A stretch of 64,000 nt of DNA from Annulohypoxylon bovei var. microspora (lineage: Eukaryota; Ascomycota; Sordariomycetes; Xylariales; Hypoxylaceae), in assembly GCA_022836615.1 (NCBI GenBank), contig MU405299.1:62001-126000 (forward strand), written 5' to 3'. The notes beneath the pieces were generated by a model, which was given only the letters and a program-made list of their open reading frames with translations, was not told the origin of the DNA and did no database searches. The stretch's first letter is position 1. Every line of letters starts with the position of its first letter. The position numbers and the translations under genes are program-made. This document shows, in pieces, positions 1 to 11,511 of the stretch.

Positions 1-396
1 ACTTTAATTTCATTTTATTATAGTTCATGATTAATACTATCAACACTTTCTCTTTTTAGTTTGTGGGCGCCTCATATAGGGAAGCCGTCTGTTTATCGTT
101 TTACTGGACGGCAAAACTACCATAGCGGGAAAGGGGGTTTCGTGCCCTATGTTTACTTAGGGTTATTGTGCTATCTTTTTTTCCGTAGGAATTTTACTGA
201 TTGATTAGTTAGGAAAGTGAAGTATAGGGTGGTATATGGCCTGTAGATGCTGGTCTCCTATTTCAGCATTCTTTCTAAGCCACATTCCGTGCCTAAATGG
301 AGACTTACGGTACCTGCACGCTGTACATGTACAAAGAGTTCTGTGTGTTGGACCTTAAAATCGACCGTAAGAGCGTTTAGCTCTCATCCTTTTCTC
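1..396. other. Spacer, no gene seen
   Basis: AT-rich sequence downstream of the F-box-like gene. A short open frame on the plus strand crosses 247-456 but has no recognisable similarity and overlaps the 3' end of the gene. I see no other feature. Confidence 0.6.
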
Positions 397-1872
397 TCAT
401 ATTCCAGGGCCTGTAAGGGCCCAGCGACCGACAGCAGATTTCCCACTATCACCTAGCCATTCCGTCCATAGTGCCCTCACGTCCTCGGGTACCTCCCATT
501 CCGTCGCATCCCCAACCCAAGCATGCCATCTCGGCGTGGTTTTCTCTTGATCAGAGTCCCATTGCAAATCGGGCCTATCATCGAAAGCGCAAGTAGCTTC
601 GGCGCATTTAAGTATTATATCGACCGGTTCGCTATACCTAGTACCGATATCTAGAGTGCCCGTCCGAAGCTGCGGCATCCTGAGCACGGCACCCGCCATG
701 TCCTCCACTAGCGTGTTGAAGAGATCCGGATCCGGCCGAGTGCGCCAGACATGAGAAGGCCGAACCCCATTAGCAACCGCGTCCCGATCCACATTGTCGT
801 CCGAGTTGGATGATTCGTCATCCTCATCTTCGTCCTCGTCTTCATCGGACCCCGCGGCTGGCTCCACCGCGTCCGGATCTCCCGTGTAATACCATAGACC
901 GCTCGGCGCAATGATTTCTGCCTTGACACTAAAATTCCGTAATGTGGGCCACGTCGACGAGTCAAGATTGGTCGTGCGGCGACTCCGAAAGAGGTCCGGT
1001 GAGATGAGGGCACCGGTGAGGACTAAGTCAGTTAGCGGAGCAGTTTGCGATAGCTTTCTCAGAGCATCATTCAGAGCGTCGAAGCCATCCTCAAGATCGC
1101 CACACTCAAAACTGTGGTTGTAGACGTCTGAGGTGGTTTTACGATGTATGGAAAGGTGTGTGAGTTTTGGGAGGTTGAGCGTCGTGAGGCCAGCGGCCAG
1201 TGCGAGGCGATGATCCTTGCGCATCTGCCTCCGTTTGTTTACCGGGTCGAGAACTTCCAATTTCAGCTTTTCCAGATGCGGCAGCGTGCCTGCAAGCTGG
1301 CACATGGTTGTTGGATGTAGTGCACGACCGGGACTAGCCGCGATATAAAGAGATGCGACGCACTGTACGGTAGGTAGCTCTGCAGCATCGAGCATCAGGT
1401 ACCGCCGGGAAGAGCTTGAATTCAAGACATTAAAGTGTAAATCTATAGGCCCTTGAGATGTGTCGATGTCCCATTCCACAACGACCTGCAGCTCGAGTCT
1501 TGCATCGACGTTGTCCCAGCCTTTCAGGACATTAAGGAGCTTGAGAATGCTATTTTTCAAGGCGGCCTGGTTTTGAGTGAAGCCATGGCGGGAATCCCCG
1601 TGCGTCGGGAGTGAGACGTTATAATTAAGGCGACGCAACAACGTGCGCCGGTGGGATACGGCGAAGATTGTGGCAAATGTATCAAGCTCAGTGTCTCTTA
1701 GCTTGATCGATGAAAACGTCCATGGCTCAACGGCACTCTGCCATCTGCGCGAAAGAACCGCGTAGGGAGCGTGAGAGATGCGTGGCGCACCTGGTATGGG
1801 GAACGGAGTGCGTGGTACGGTGCAGAGGTGTGCGGCAATGAGAGCCATTATCTCGGCACTGAGATGGTCCAT
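397..1872 (-). CDS. F-box-like protein (putative SCF substrate receptor)
   Basis: A 491-residue intronless frame opening with ATG at 1872. The first ~50 residues (MDHLSAEIMALIAAHL, then SRRWQSAVEPWTF) resemble the degenerate F-box plus 'W..aVEp.tF..i.l' start common in ascomycete F-box proteins. These bind Skp1 and bring substrates to an SCF ubiquitin ligase. The middle is leucine-rich (for example LPKLTHLSIH and LPHLEKLKLEVL), as expected for an irregular substrate-binding region. A run of Asp/Glu/Ser lies at about residues 340-365 (plus-strand positions about 780-850). The C-terminus contains the W-rich WHAWVGDATEW motif seen in this group. The target cannot be predicted. The family assignment rests on pattern recognition only, and the F-box itself is weak. 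Confidence 0.68.
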   Translation of the reverse strand: MDHLSAEIMALIAAHLCTVPRTPFPIPGAPRISHAPYAVLSRRWQSAVEPWTFSSIKLRDTELDTFATIFAVSHRRTLLRRLNYNVSLPTHGDSRHGFTQNQAALKNSILKLLNVLKGWDNVDARLELQVVVEWDIDTSQGPIDLHFNVLNSSSSRRYLMLDAAELPTVQCVASLYIAASPGRALHPTTMCQLAGTLPHLEKLKLEVLDPVNKRRQMRKDHRLALAAGLTTLNLPKLTHLSIHRKTTSDVYNHSFECGDLEDGFDALNDALRKLSQTAPLTDLVLTGALISPDLFRSRRTTNLDSSTWPTLRNFSVKAEIIAPSGLWYYTGDPDAVEPAAGSDEDEDEDEDDESSNSDDNVDRDAVANGVRPSHVWRTRPDPDLFNTLVEDMAGAVLRMPQLRTGTLDIGTRYSEPVDIILKCAEATCAFDDRPDLQWDSDQEKTTPRWHAWVGDATEWEVPEDVRALWTEWLGDSGKSAVGRWALTGPGI

Positions 1873-3985
1873 GTCGTGTGCCTATGCCCTGTGCTAACTA
1901 GGTAGTTGAAAGAAATTAGGGAAAACGAATGAACGGCTATACAGCGACTTTGTTGGTGAGACAAAAAAGAAGCTGGATGGGATATGGCTAGGGATGAAGT
2001 GAAGTCATTAGGTATGATGCCTTGAGTGCCAGGTGCTCAGCGCCACAATAGCGCCACAGCCATTCCCTCTAAATGCTCACCCATAAATCCATATTCACGG
2101 CACAAAAAGAAATTAGCTAGGAATATGGATTTTGAAAAATAGGGAGTGACGACTTTGAAAACGACCAGATTTAATGACTGCGTCCAATTTTAATGGGGTA
2201 AGAAGTCACATGGAATATAGGATACCTAGGTACCGAGCTAATCGCGTCAGGTACATACCTACCTACCTAGGTATCTCCAAACCAGCGTATCTAAGTCAAG
2301 CTAATCCAATATCCAGAATCCAGATCAACAATACAATCACGTCAACCTAGGTCAGGCCAAGTCAGGTCAGTATCTCTAGATCAATATATATAAATTAAAT
2401 CAATTAACTAACTGTCACAGATAAAAGCCCTGTTTGCGTGCTCGCAAGGAGCGGCGTCGCCTTTTGCGACACTAACTTACTCCGTACACCTTCAGGTTCG
2501 AATCCTCAGCGTAGCAAAGTGCTTTAGATTTTCTTTTAATAAATAATGTTTAATTAATAATTATAACTATGCAACGATTGGAATCTACAACCGTTGCAGC
2601 TACCCATATTTTGCTACTACGGCAATAATAAGTCTCGAGAATGGAGTGATGGAGTGATTAATGTGCCTTTGAAGAGATGTATTGAGAGCTGTGTATTGAA
2701 ATGAGTAATCGAGGAATTATTATGAGGTATGGTACATGGAGTTTTCGCAAAAAGTGTATGTGAGTATGTCTTCTTCCTTCACTTAAGGTTAGGTATGAAG
2801 AAGCTCAATTACCTACCTACCTAGCTATTAAAGTCATCATTTTCGTTTACATATAGTATGATTCACTTCCATGCCTGATGCTAGATAACTAGTTAGAACT
2901 AGTAGATGGCACATGCAGAATGTAGTTTGAACTTAGCTTCCTACTTACGACATTTCCGATTTTCTGAATTCTCGTCATGATACGAGATGATCACCACGGT
3001 CCTCTTGTATTATTTAATGGCATATTGGAGAGATAGTTGGGACATAATTTCGAGCTATAAAAAGAGAGTAGGTGTTGCTAATTTACATGATTAGGACGGC
3101 AGCTCATTGCGCACTTAAGGTTAATAGTTAAACTTCATGTTAACTAGATTTACGTTTAATGATAGAAATCATACCATTAACTTAAACAGAGGAAATATAA
3201 ATACAAGACAACATACCACTCGAGTTGAATGTTCTAGCAGTGTCTTCCTTCATCTGAGGAATTAAAACATAACACACATTAATTAATTTCTAAATACATT
3301 CTCTTGCCTTCTATCCCAAATGATTACGGAAACGTAACATTAACTTTGTCATATATAGGCTAATGATCTGAACTGGTATATTTCGTCCAATGTCGAGTAA
3401 TACCTAGGTTACTTTCAGCAACTAACAATCCATAGTAATTTGTCACTATTAACACACTATTGATTAGTTGGCTAGATGGAATTTGACTCACCGTAAACTC
3501 ATGGGAAAGTCAAGATTCAAAACAAAGAGAACCAGCCAGAATCAATCAAGCTGAACTACTACTCAACTTACACTATTTTCTACTGTCATCTAACAAAGGT
3601 ATGTATTATACTACACAACCCCCTGTCAACCGCTTACCTGGCAGCTGATATTCAGTTTACTGCTGGGCAGTAAACCTCGAAGTTTAAACCCTTGGTTGGT
3701 TTTATTTCACAACACAATTTCAATTTTGATCTTTTGTACTTTTGTGCAAGCTGAATTTAACCCCTAGTTTGCTTTTGAGGCTTGAACTCTAAACGCTGGG
3801 CTTCGAATCCGTCGGAAAAAGAATCGAGTTCAACATTGCATTCTAATTCTCCCTTCAGATTTGATAACTTTTCTTGCTTACATTTATTAAACTTGGTTAT
3901 CCTTCCCATTCTTCCCATTGTCCGCATTGTTCACATTATTTATTTTCCTGGTTCCAATCAACCGGAAATTCCTACATCTACTAAG
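1873..3985. other. AT-rich spacer with dispersed TACCTAGGTA motifs
   Basis: About 2.1 kb with no credible gene. It contains several copies of short palindromic ACCTAGGT/TACCTACC motifs (about 2225-2275 and 2810-2825) and long AT-rich stretches. A tRNA-like T-arm near 2490-2505 does not fold into a full tRNA and was rejected. The last ~200 bp before 3986 is open in the reading frame of the next gene but has no ATG. Confidence 0.6.
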
Positions 3986-5836
3986 ATGTTTCATTCAACG
4001 CAACTGCCGGGTCAACAACCTGAATTACAACTGGTACCACAGGAAGGAATGTCATTGATAAGTCCAGCACTTGATAAGACCATCGATGAAGCTTTCTGGG
4101 GTCCAGGTGGACGGGCCTCTGTACTAGGCGAACAATCTGGACAGCGCGAACCCGCGCAATCTCCTGCCCAGTTTCCTGTCCGGCAACCCGTTCAACGTCC
4201 GGTAGGGCAACTGGTAGAGAACCCAGGTCAACGGCCAGTTCAGCAACCCGTTCATAAGCAGGCTCAGCAACTACAAATATCGCAACGTGGACAACACACT
4301 GGACAAATGTCTCCACAGCAAGCCACGGGTCAGGCAGGACAACACCATGCTCACGGTACTGTACAGACCCAGCAGCATCAACAGCATCGTGGGATACCAG
4401 TTATGTCCCAGAGTCAACAGAACCGCGCGGAACAACTTCGTAGACAGCATCAAAAGCGCCTTCAAAACCAACGCAACAACCAACTCGCGCAGGGAGTACA
4501 ATCTACTCCTGCACCGCAGCCTGTACAGCAACTGAGCAACCCTCAAGTGCTACAACCTGTGCAGCCTTTTATGCCTTTCATGCCGCCGCCACAAATGCCA
4601 AACGGTCAACAGGCACTTCAGCCCCAGCACTTCTCGCAGACGATGAACCCATCGCCTCAGCCCTGCTGGGGGGTGCCGCATCAGCAATTTGGCGGTCCAT
4701 CAATGAGCCCTCACCAAACCGTCGCCGAACAAGATTTCAATCAATTTATCTCTACTCCGGTCCTTCCTCCGGCGAACTCTGTCCAAAATCCTGCCCAGTT
4801 TGCGTCTCCTCCGGTCCCCTCTCCAGTGAACTCTTTCCAGAATCCCGCTCAGTTTATCTCTCCTCCGGTTCTTCCTCCAGCGAACTCTGTCCAAAACGCC
4901 GTTCAGTTTGCCCCTCCTCCGGTGTTTCCTCCGGCGAACCCTGTCCAGAATCCCGCTCAATTCGTCCCTCCTCCGGCTCCTTCTCCGGCTCTTTCCATCC
5001 AGAACACTGCTCATTTTGCTTCCCCTCCGGCTCTTCCATCAGCAAACTCTGTTCAGGATCTCGCTCGGCCGTTCCAGTCTAAGCAGCAGAGCGCCGCCGC
5101 TCTCTTCCTATTTCGGATACAGCAATACCTGGACCAACCGTTGGAGCTCAACATACCATTCTTGATAGTACAGGACATGCAGGCGGCCATCGGACTTTGC
5201 CCCCCTCTCGGAACGCCGAGTAAGTAATCATTTCATTGCATTTTGAAAGAAAGTAAAAAAAAAAAATAGAAGCAAGAGTATAGTAGAGACGAATGACAAC
5301 TAGAAGGGATATCATGCTAATAGGTTTCTTGCATATTTTTAGATCACGACAAGTACCTCCGCATGAAGGCGATCTACTGGGAACCTTTTGTTCGCTTCAT
5401 CGCCGAGACTAAGCCTCGGAATCTCTTTGACGACCTGATGTTGGCGTACCTGGTGAGATGCATGGAGGGGCCCGACGGGGTTGACCCGAATTTCATCCAC
5501 CAAGTAGTTTACAAGGCGTACAGTACGTTCCCCATTCCCGCAGTCCTTGTCTACTCCCAACACGTACTTGTCTAGAGGCTCTAGACGATCCCATGCATCC
5601 TATCTCTGTCTTATTCACGTGCTAACACGGCTTTTCCTACTCTAGAATACTATTACGCCCTCGGCCCGGAACGAGAGGAAGTGAAGCGGCTGTACGGGTA
5701 CGTGGAGAACCTGAAGGGAATCGGGTTTATATCCGCAGACATGTTGGGGGATTACATGCCACCCCTGCCAGTCTTCAGCTGGACAGAACTGGGCTTCCCC
5801 GAACTGGAGTCCATGACGTGGGATGGGAGCTCTTAG
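3986..5836 (+). CDS. Gln/Pro-rich repeat protein of unknown function
   Basis: Three exons are inferred: 3986-5219, 5343-5522 and 5646-5836, giving 534 residues. Both introns have GTAAGT or GTACGT donors and CTAAT/CTAAC branch sites, and the frame is kept across both. The start is the first ATG in an otherwise open frame. The N-terminal ~410 residues are low-complexity Gln/Pro sequence, first with QPVQRPV-like motifs, then with six 18-residue repeats (see separate entry). The C-terminal ~120 residues are ordinary folded-type sequence (KYLRMKAIYWEPFVRFIAE and, after the second intron, YYALGPEREEVKRLYGYVE). They may be the only conserved domain, but I do not recognise it. No signal peptide or membrane segment is seen. 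Such composition suggests a nuclear or RNA-granule scaffold, but that is only a guess. Confidence 0.72.
4751..5074 (+). repeat. Six tandem 54-bp repeats (18 residues each)
   Basis: In-frame repeats inside the Gln/Pro-rich gene. The consensus reads approximately SPPVLPPANSVQNPAQFA. Positions 3 (Pro), 13 (Gln) and 14 (Asn/Asp) are nearly invariant, and the later copies have drifted. The unit length is exactly 54 bp in all six copies, so the array probably grew by unequal exchange while under reading-frame selection. Confidence 0.85.
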
Positions 5837-7190
5837 AGCGGAGGAGGAGGAAACGAGGCGTTAAAGCCAGCCGGAGGTTGACGCCACTAGCAGCTTCGCG
5901 CCCTACACCAACTAGTGAGCGCCAAAATATGGGGGCGTTTTTTTTTTAAAAAAGCCCCCAAAAAGAGGAGGGACTGGGACGGATTCTGGGATGCATACCT
6001 GGCATTGCATTTCACGCACGGCGCTGGGGAAGCGATTTGCTTTTCACATTGACGCGAGGACCTTGGCTTAGTACACTACCTATGGATATGGACATTATCC
6101 TTGGAACAGCCCTACTTGGAGAGGCAACATATGCCTGGGACATGGTACCGTTAGGTAACCTTCCCCGTCTTCCTTGACTTGGTCTCGCGGATGTCGCATG
6201 GAAAAAGAGTACATGCGACGGTAGCGCCAGCGGTTATTCCACATATGGAGGATTCTGATTATAAAGCGTTCTGAAATTGAATTTTTATTGCGAAACGTCG
6301 ACAATCCTGTTAGTGATACATCTATGTTGTTCTGTACGTGACAATATCAATGTAGTGATGTTGTAACGATCCAAGTAGATTGGGTTCGACGGACCGTCCC
6401 GGAGAGCGATAGCAGGGATGATGCGTCCGGGACACCGAACCGCTAGGGGCATGTTTACTTGAACGTATGAAGTCTCGATACGCCCGAAAACAACTTGAGG
6501 AGCTCTCTTCACGCTGTGTGGCAAGTCAATGATAATGCGTTAAGCTATCAATACTCCAATGAAATGATCTGGATAATTTCCTACCTAGAAAAAGGGGTTT
6601 CGTTGTTGGTTTTGCCATGGGTCAGTGTATCTCGTCAGGTACTAAGAAAGAACCCTAAGATTTGATTGGCTCAAATTGCTGTTGACCTTCCGTAGGAGGC
6701 AAGTACTAGCCCCCTAACAATTTCTTATTGGTTACCGTCTCGGGTGGATACATATTGAAGGTCTCCCGCTACTTGAGGAGGCAATAGATTCTACTACCAT
6801 ATGAAGACACAAAGGTCGTTTATCAATATATTCCTGTACGATAAAATGATTAGGTAGATATCTTTAGTTTTCGAATGTTTAGCATCGCTATACCCCGTGT
6901 TCGCGAAGGAGAAAAAAAAACACGAATAGAGAAAAGGGGGTTGGAAAGGGAGGAGACGGCACCTCGAAATGTCGGCTACAAGTTTTAGATTGGTCAACTG
7001 GGAGCTCAAATCTGAGGAGGAATAGTAAAATACACGGTTGAGACCCTGACCAAATGTAATACTTACTAGGTAGGTACCTAGGTATAGTATGCCTCATGTT
7101 ATAAAAAGTACAGCTACACCGTTATTGCATTTCATCAAGTTGCAGAGCGGGGGGTATGGATTTATTAACAGAATATGGAACCCCGTCGTT
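5837..7190. other. Spacer, no gene seen
   Basis: About 1.35 kb between the convergent Gln/Pro-rich gene and the GH125 gene. Short open frames have no recognisable similarity. A TAGGTAGGTACCTAGGTA palindrome lies at about 7067-7084. Confidence 0.6.
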
Positions 7191-8849
7191 TTATATAATA
7201 AAGGGCTGAAAGCTCTCTTTTAAGATGTGAGGTTTCCTCTCTGCTAGATCCATGATCATCTGACCGAAGAGTCCGTTCGCCCAAGTAAACCTAAATGTAA
7301 AGTTAGTCCAACATAACAAGATGCTATGAGCGCAAGACATTTTCTCACCATTGCCGAGTCCAGTTGCTGGAGTCGAAGCTATCGACACTTTCGTGAATGA
7401 GTCCATACCCATCAGTAGTGCGCAGAACTTCTGTGATTGCTGTCAAGATTTCGCTGTCGTTATCTGAGGTCATTACTTGCACTAAACAATTAGCGATAGT
7501 CCATTCCAGAAGTAATCAAGGGATTCGGGAAGTCACATACTAATAGATGACATAGGCCATGCTGCACCTGGTCGGATGTGTGGAGAGCCGATGGCGTTGA
7601 TATATGGGCCAGTACACCACCACGGGTTACTTCTACTTATAACAAAAGCCCGTGTGTTCTGATAAAGGGGGTCGCTCTTATTTACGTATCCTAAGAAGGG
7701 CGCCGAAAGGAGCGATGGAATATTCGCATCATCCATTAGGTTTTGACCTCCAAAACCGTCCACTTCGTACGCGAAAATCTTCTGACCGTTTGGCGCCCTC
7801 ACGATGCCCCATTGGTTGATAGCTTCCCTAATTTCGGCGGCCATGTCCTTCATTTCCCGTGCTAGACTTTTAGGGGCGTTTGGTAATCGCTCCATGATTT
7901 GCGACGTCGATTCTAAGTATCTTGACAACATCATATTTGCCGGAATGTTGAAGTCGAACATGGCAGCATCGTCACTCGGGCGAAACGGAGACCGCACCAA
8001 GCCCGTGTCATTCACAGGACTCCCCATACCATTGTTCCCCAACGTGCCTGAGCCGGACATAGTCAACGACTGGAAAGAGTATACTGGAGGGACCCATTTT
8101 CCATCTGAATCATATGTAGGCTTTCTCATATCTTCGGAAGCGGCAAGAATAGATTGCACAGCTGAAATCCATTGGAACTTGCCAAAGAAGTCCAAGTCCC
8201 CTGTCGCAGTGTAGTAGTCATGCGAAAGCTGTAAGAAGCCTCCGAAGTCGTCGAGCTCGAAGTTGCACGTAAAGACCACATTTCTATCATACGACGGCGT
8301 AACAGAATACGTACCGCCGTTCGGTTCGGTGATTATTTGCGACTCGGGCGGCGGTTGAAAGGCGTTGCAATATGGCGATATGATCAAGTATCGCGCTTGC
8401 AAATTGATAACTCCACGGAATACCGAAGCAATATCACTGGTCGCACTTTTCAGCACCGACTTATATGGTGCTATCTGGTTCGCCGAATCGCGAATCCACA
8501 TAGCATCGATATCACCCGTAATCACGAAAGCCAACTCTTCCTCCGAGTTATTGGCTGCGACCCCTCGCCATTTTATCGCCGTGTCGAGCGTATTCGGAAA
8601 GGTGTTCTCGAAAAGACGGGACAGATCTTCGTCGTAGATTGCGTCTTTCGTCCGGTTAATAGCTTCTTCGATCAGGCTCGAGTTGAAAGTTCGACATTCT
8701 GGAGAAGGTCGTTGGTAGGCGAGTTTGTAAGCACCGGACGTGAGAGGTGGGTTTCGCGACAGGGAGTAGCTCGAGTATTTGGGACAACTCCCGCCGAGGA
8801 CACTCCCAATGACCAAAGACACCGACAGTATCACATTTCTCGACCGCAT
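7191..8849 (-). CDS. Secreted exo-alpha-1,6-mannosidase, GH125
   Basis: Three exons on the minus strand: 8849-7541, 7481-7349 and 7290-7191, giving 513 residues. Introns of 59 and 58 bp are confirmed by GTATGT and GTGAGA donors and by motif continuity. The protein starts with a hydrophobic signal peptide (about 20 residues, ending SVLGG). It then shows GH125 (formerly DUF1237) landmarks: IDAMWIRDSANQ near residue 115, a long middle with FELDDFGGFLQLSHDYY, and C-terminal GYGLIHESVDSFDSSNWTRQW followed by FTWANGLFGQMI. The last two lie on exons 2 and 3 and are the best proof of the splice model. Family members remove non-reducing alpha-1,6-linked mannose from N-glycans or cell-wall mannan. Length and architecture are normal, with several N-glycosylation sites. 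Confidence 0.93.
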
Positions 8850-9765
8850 CGCTTATTGTGCAATTGTCCTTTGATAAGTCTGTAAGGAGAGCGAGATGAA
8901 TGCCATGGGGATCAAGTAATGAAATCCGGAGAGCAAAGAAGTCATGAGGAGTTGGAGGAAGGAATCGTGTCTTAATCGACCGTGTCTAGATTGACAAGCC
9001 AAGAATCTTGGCTTGAGCCTTCTGGAGCTGTACCCCGGCATTTCTATCCAAGTCTAGATTCATTGTCATGGTGCTGTGCTATTCCTCCCTTCCCTAGCTT
9101 TTAGTGTATATATAAAAAGCATTGAGGTTCCCCTTATAGGCTAAAGAGTGCCTATGAATATGAGACGGTTGATGAAGTTTTTAAAATAAGATTCAATTGG
9201 ATCTAAGAATGATCTGTACGATTGTGTTGATCCCAACTGCATTGTGAGATGAAGAATTGACATGCATAATATAGGATTTATGAACATGGATGAGTTTAGG
9301 TAAGCATATTGTTGCTGTGTCACTCAGTTGGCTTATGTAAACTCCAGTCCCGAGTAAATTCAATTGGATGTTGTCAATAGAATATGTACCTAGGTACCTA
9401 CTAGTTTCTCTCGGCATTTCGGGATGACGTCGTTTACCGTTATCGATCCACTTGTCGCACCGTTTTCTGTTATCGGCGTGCGCTAAAGTGGAGATCACCT
9501 GCTGATTGAGCGACTTTTGGGAAAACTTCCATTGCAATGTGATCCGAAGCTCCGGATTCAATCGACCGTCTCCGCAACCTCGCGATTTTCTTCTCTCTTT
9601 CCTTTCCTTTTCTTCCTCCCTCCGTCGCCGCGCGTATCGTCATCTAGCGATGGTTCCAATATCTTAACTTCCTCACGACCTTACAACGAATATTCCGTCC
9701 GCCGTGCCTAGAGAATAATATAGAAGACGACAAAACCCCGCGCGCGGGCCATTCCAGACGAAGCC
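8850..9765. other. Divergent promoter region
   Basis: About 0.9 kb between the oppositely transcribed GH125 and membrane-protein genes. It holds a TATATATAAAA stretch near 9108-9118, suitably placed as an AT-rich promoter element for the minus-strand gene, and an ACCTAGGTACCTA palindrome near 9387-9400. No further gene is seen. Confidence 0.5.
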
Positions 9766-11511
9766 ATGACTCTCATCGATCTACGCGATATTCTCAGTTT
9801 CCCGCAAGGTGATAACTCGACAGACACCGTAATCAGTGGCATACATTTTAACTTGACGACACTTGATTTCTGGAACTACACATATTATCCTGCAAATAGT
9901 ACACTGTCTAATGGATCATGGTGTTTCCTCGTTGATTCGCCTTATACTCCGGTCGGACTCTTACCCAATGGCACTTTTCTCAATAGTACTTGGTGCTATC
10001 TAGCAACGCAACCCATTGGGAATCGAGCGCGCGCCGGAATTGGCTTTGCAGTGGCCTTTGCTCTAAGTCTAATATTCGTATTCATAAATCTAAAGAAGCA
10101 TGGCGAATTACATCTTCCGGCTACGAAAAGGTTCTATCCGGTTGGGAGGAGATGGCAATGGTATTGGTCAATATTCGTTTGCGCCGCCGCCCTTGTCGGA
10201 CTTTTCACCGGCATTGACGTTGACCGATACCGTGTCGTCGAACTTCCTCTCGTTCTGAATGTCTTCTTCTGGTTCCTCATGCAGATGGGTATCATGGCGG
10301 TCGTATGGGAGGGCGTCCGGCATTGGGGTAGTTGGATGGAACGCCAATTCATTGACCCAAATCCTTTCGTCCTTCAACAAAATGACAAGAGAGGGATGTT
10401 CGAATTCTGGCTGCCGCTGTTCTTCTACTTTTGGTTGTGGATGGTAAGTACATATTATTACGAGTATTCTAAGCAAGGCAAAACTTTGTGCTAATTAGTT
10501 ACCGTGTTGTAGAACTTCTTTCTAATAATCCCGAGAAATTGGGGTGCCATTGAGCTTCAGCGCTCTGCCGACCAGGCGGTACATAACGCGATACCCGCCG
10601 CAACGGATGGACGTTTCAAAGCGGCAACATTCTGTCTCTTCGTCTGTTGGCTGACGATTATGGTATCTCTCTGGCATTCTATCCGCCATTATGAGCCCCG
10701 TAATCGTGGATTCTTCAACCGTATCATCGGATTCTTAGGATATATGCCATTCCGATTTACCCTAATGGTTCCACTTTCATTGGCCATTGTCGCATACCAG
10801 GGTCTATGCGCCTGGGATTTCACACTGTCGCCTCTGAAAGTCGGGACCAACCTACTTGCGATGTACCTTGGAGGCTACGCACCAACTCTCTTGATTCTCT
10901 TCGTTCAAATTGTTGCCGGCTTTACGCGTCCGAATGAGGATCGCGAGCTTCAACGCCAGCGACGGGAACGAGGAGATGCTATTGATCATGACCTCGGTCT
11001 TATTCGCAAGCCCGCTTGGTGGCGCCGTGCCAAAGGCGATATACCAACAGGCAGCATGCGAGATCGCATCATGCGGAATGTACGAGAAGTCGGGGGCGGA
11101 AAGCCAACTACAAGGGAGGTCGAGAGACTTGCAGAACGAAGAGCTGCGGAAGCTGAAGCCGCAGCCGCAGCAAATGCCGCGACTCGCGCAAACGCCATAG
11201 AAATGAACGAAATACAGCGCACGAACAGCATCCACAGTAGCATCCGCGGATCGACTGTCCCGCCACCATATACGCCTGCGCCCTATGGGGGCAAATCGGA
11301 CAATCGAAGGTCTGAGCGTACTATGCAGATGGCAGCCGGTCTTCTATTCCCGGTGGCGGATGCTGGGGTCTCTGCAGGTAGGGGCAGAGGCCTAGAGATG
11401 TCTAACGAACAACCTCGACGCCCAGGTACGAGTGAGAGAAGCTCAAGCACGGGCAGTGGTATATCTACGAACGCGCCTCCGCAGCAGATCAGGAGCATGT
11501 TAGATGTATAA
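9766..11511 (+). CDS. Multi-pass membrane protein, DUF2434-like
   Basis: Two exons, 9766-10443 and 10513-11511, separated by a 69-bp intron with a GTAAGT donor, giving 558 residues. The first ~85 residues are rich in NxS/T sites (NSTL, NGSW, NGTF, NSTW) and probably lie outside the cytoplasm. At least six hydrophobic segments follow, including GIGFAVAFALSLIFVFINL, FVCAAALVGLFTGI, LVLNVFFWFLMQMG, FWLPLFFYFWLWM, the exon-2 segment ending CWLTIMV, and LLAMYLGGYAPTLLILF. The C-terminal ~170 residues are cytoplasmic-like, with an Ala/Glu coiled-coil stretch and Ser/Arg-rich disorder. The arrangement matches the fungal DUF2434 family, whose function is unknown. The family name is from memory and is moderate in confidence; the gene model is strong. 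Confidence 0.8.

Noticed and set aside
2425..2520. tRNA-like segment with GGTTCGAATCC
   Set aside because: A T-arm-like sequence is present, but the T-stem has a mismatch, no matching 5' acceptor strand is found and the D-arm is absent. At best a tRNA-derived remnant.
3986..5836. Gln/Pro repeat protein as a RiPP precursor for the UstYa-like gene
   Set aside because: It has no signal peptide and no KR/KE Kex2 sites between repeats, and it lies ~12 kb away across unrelated genes.
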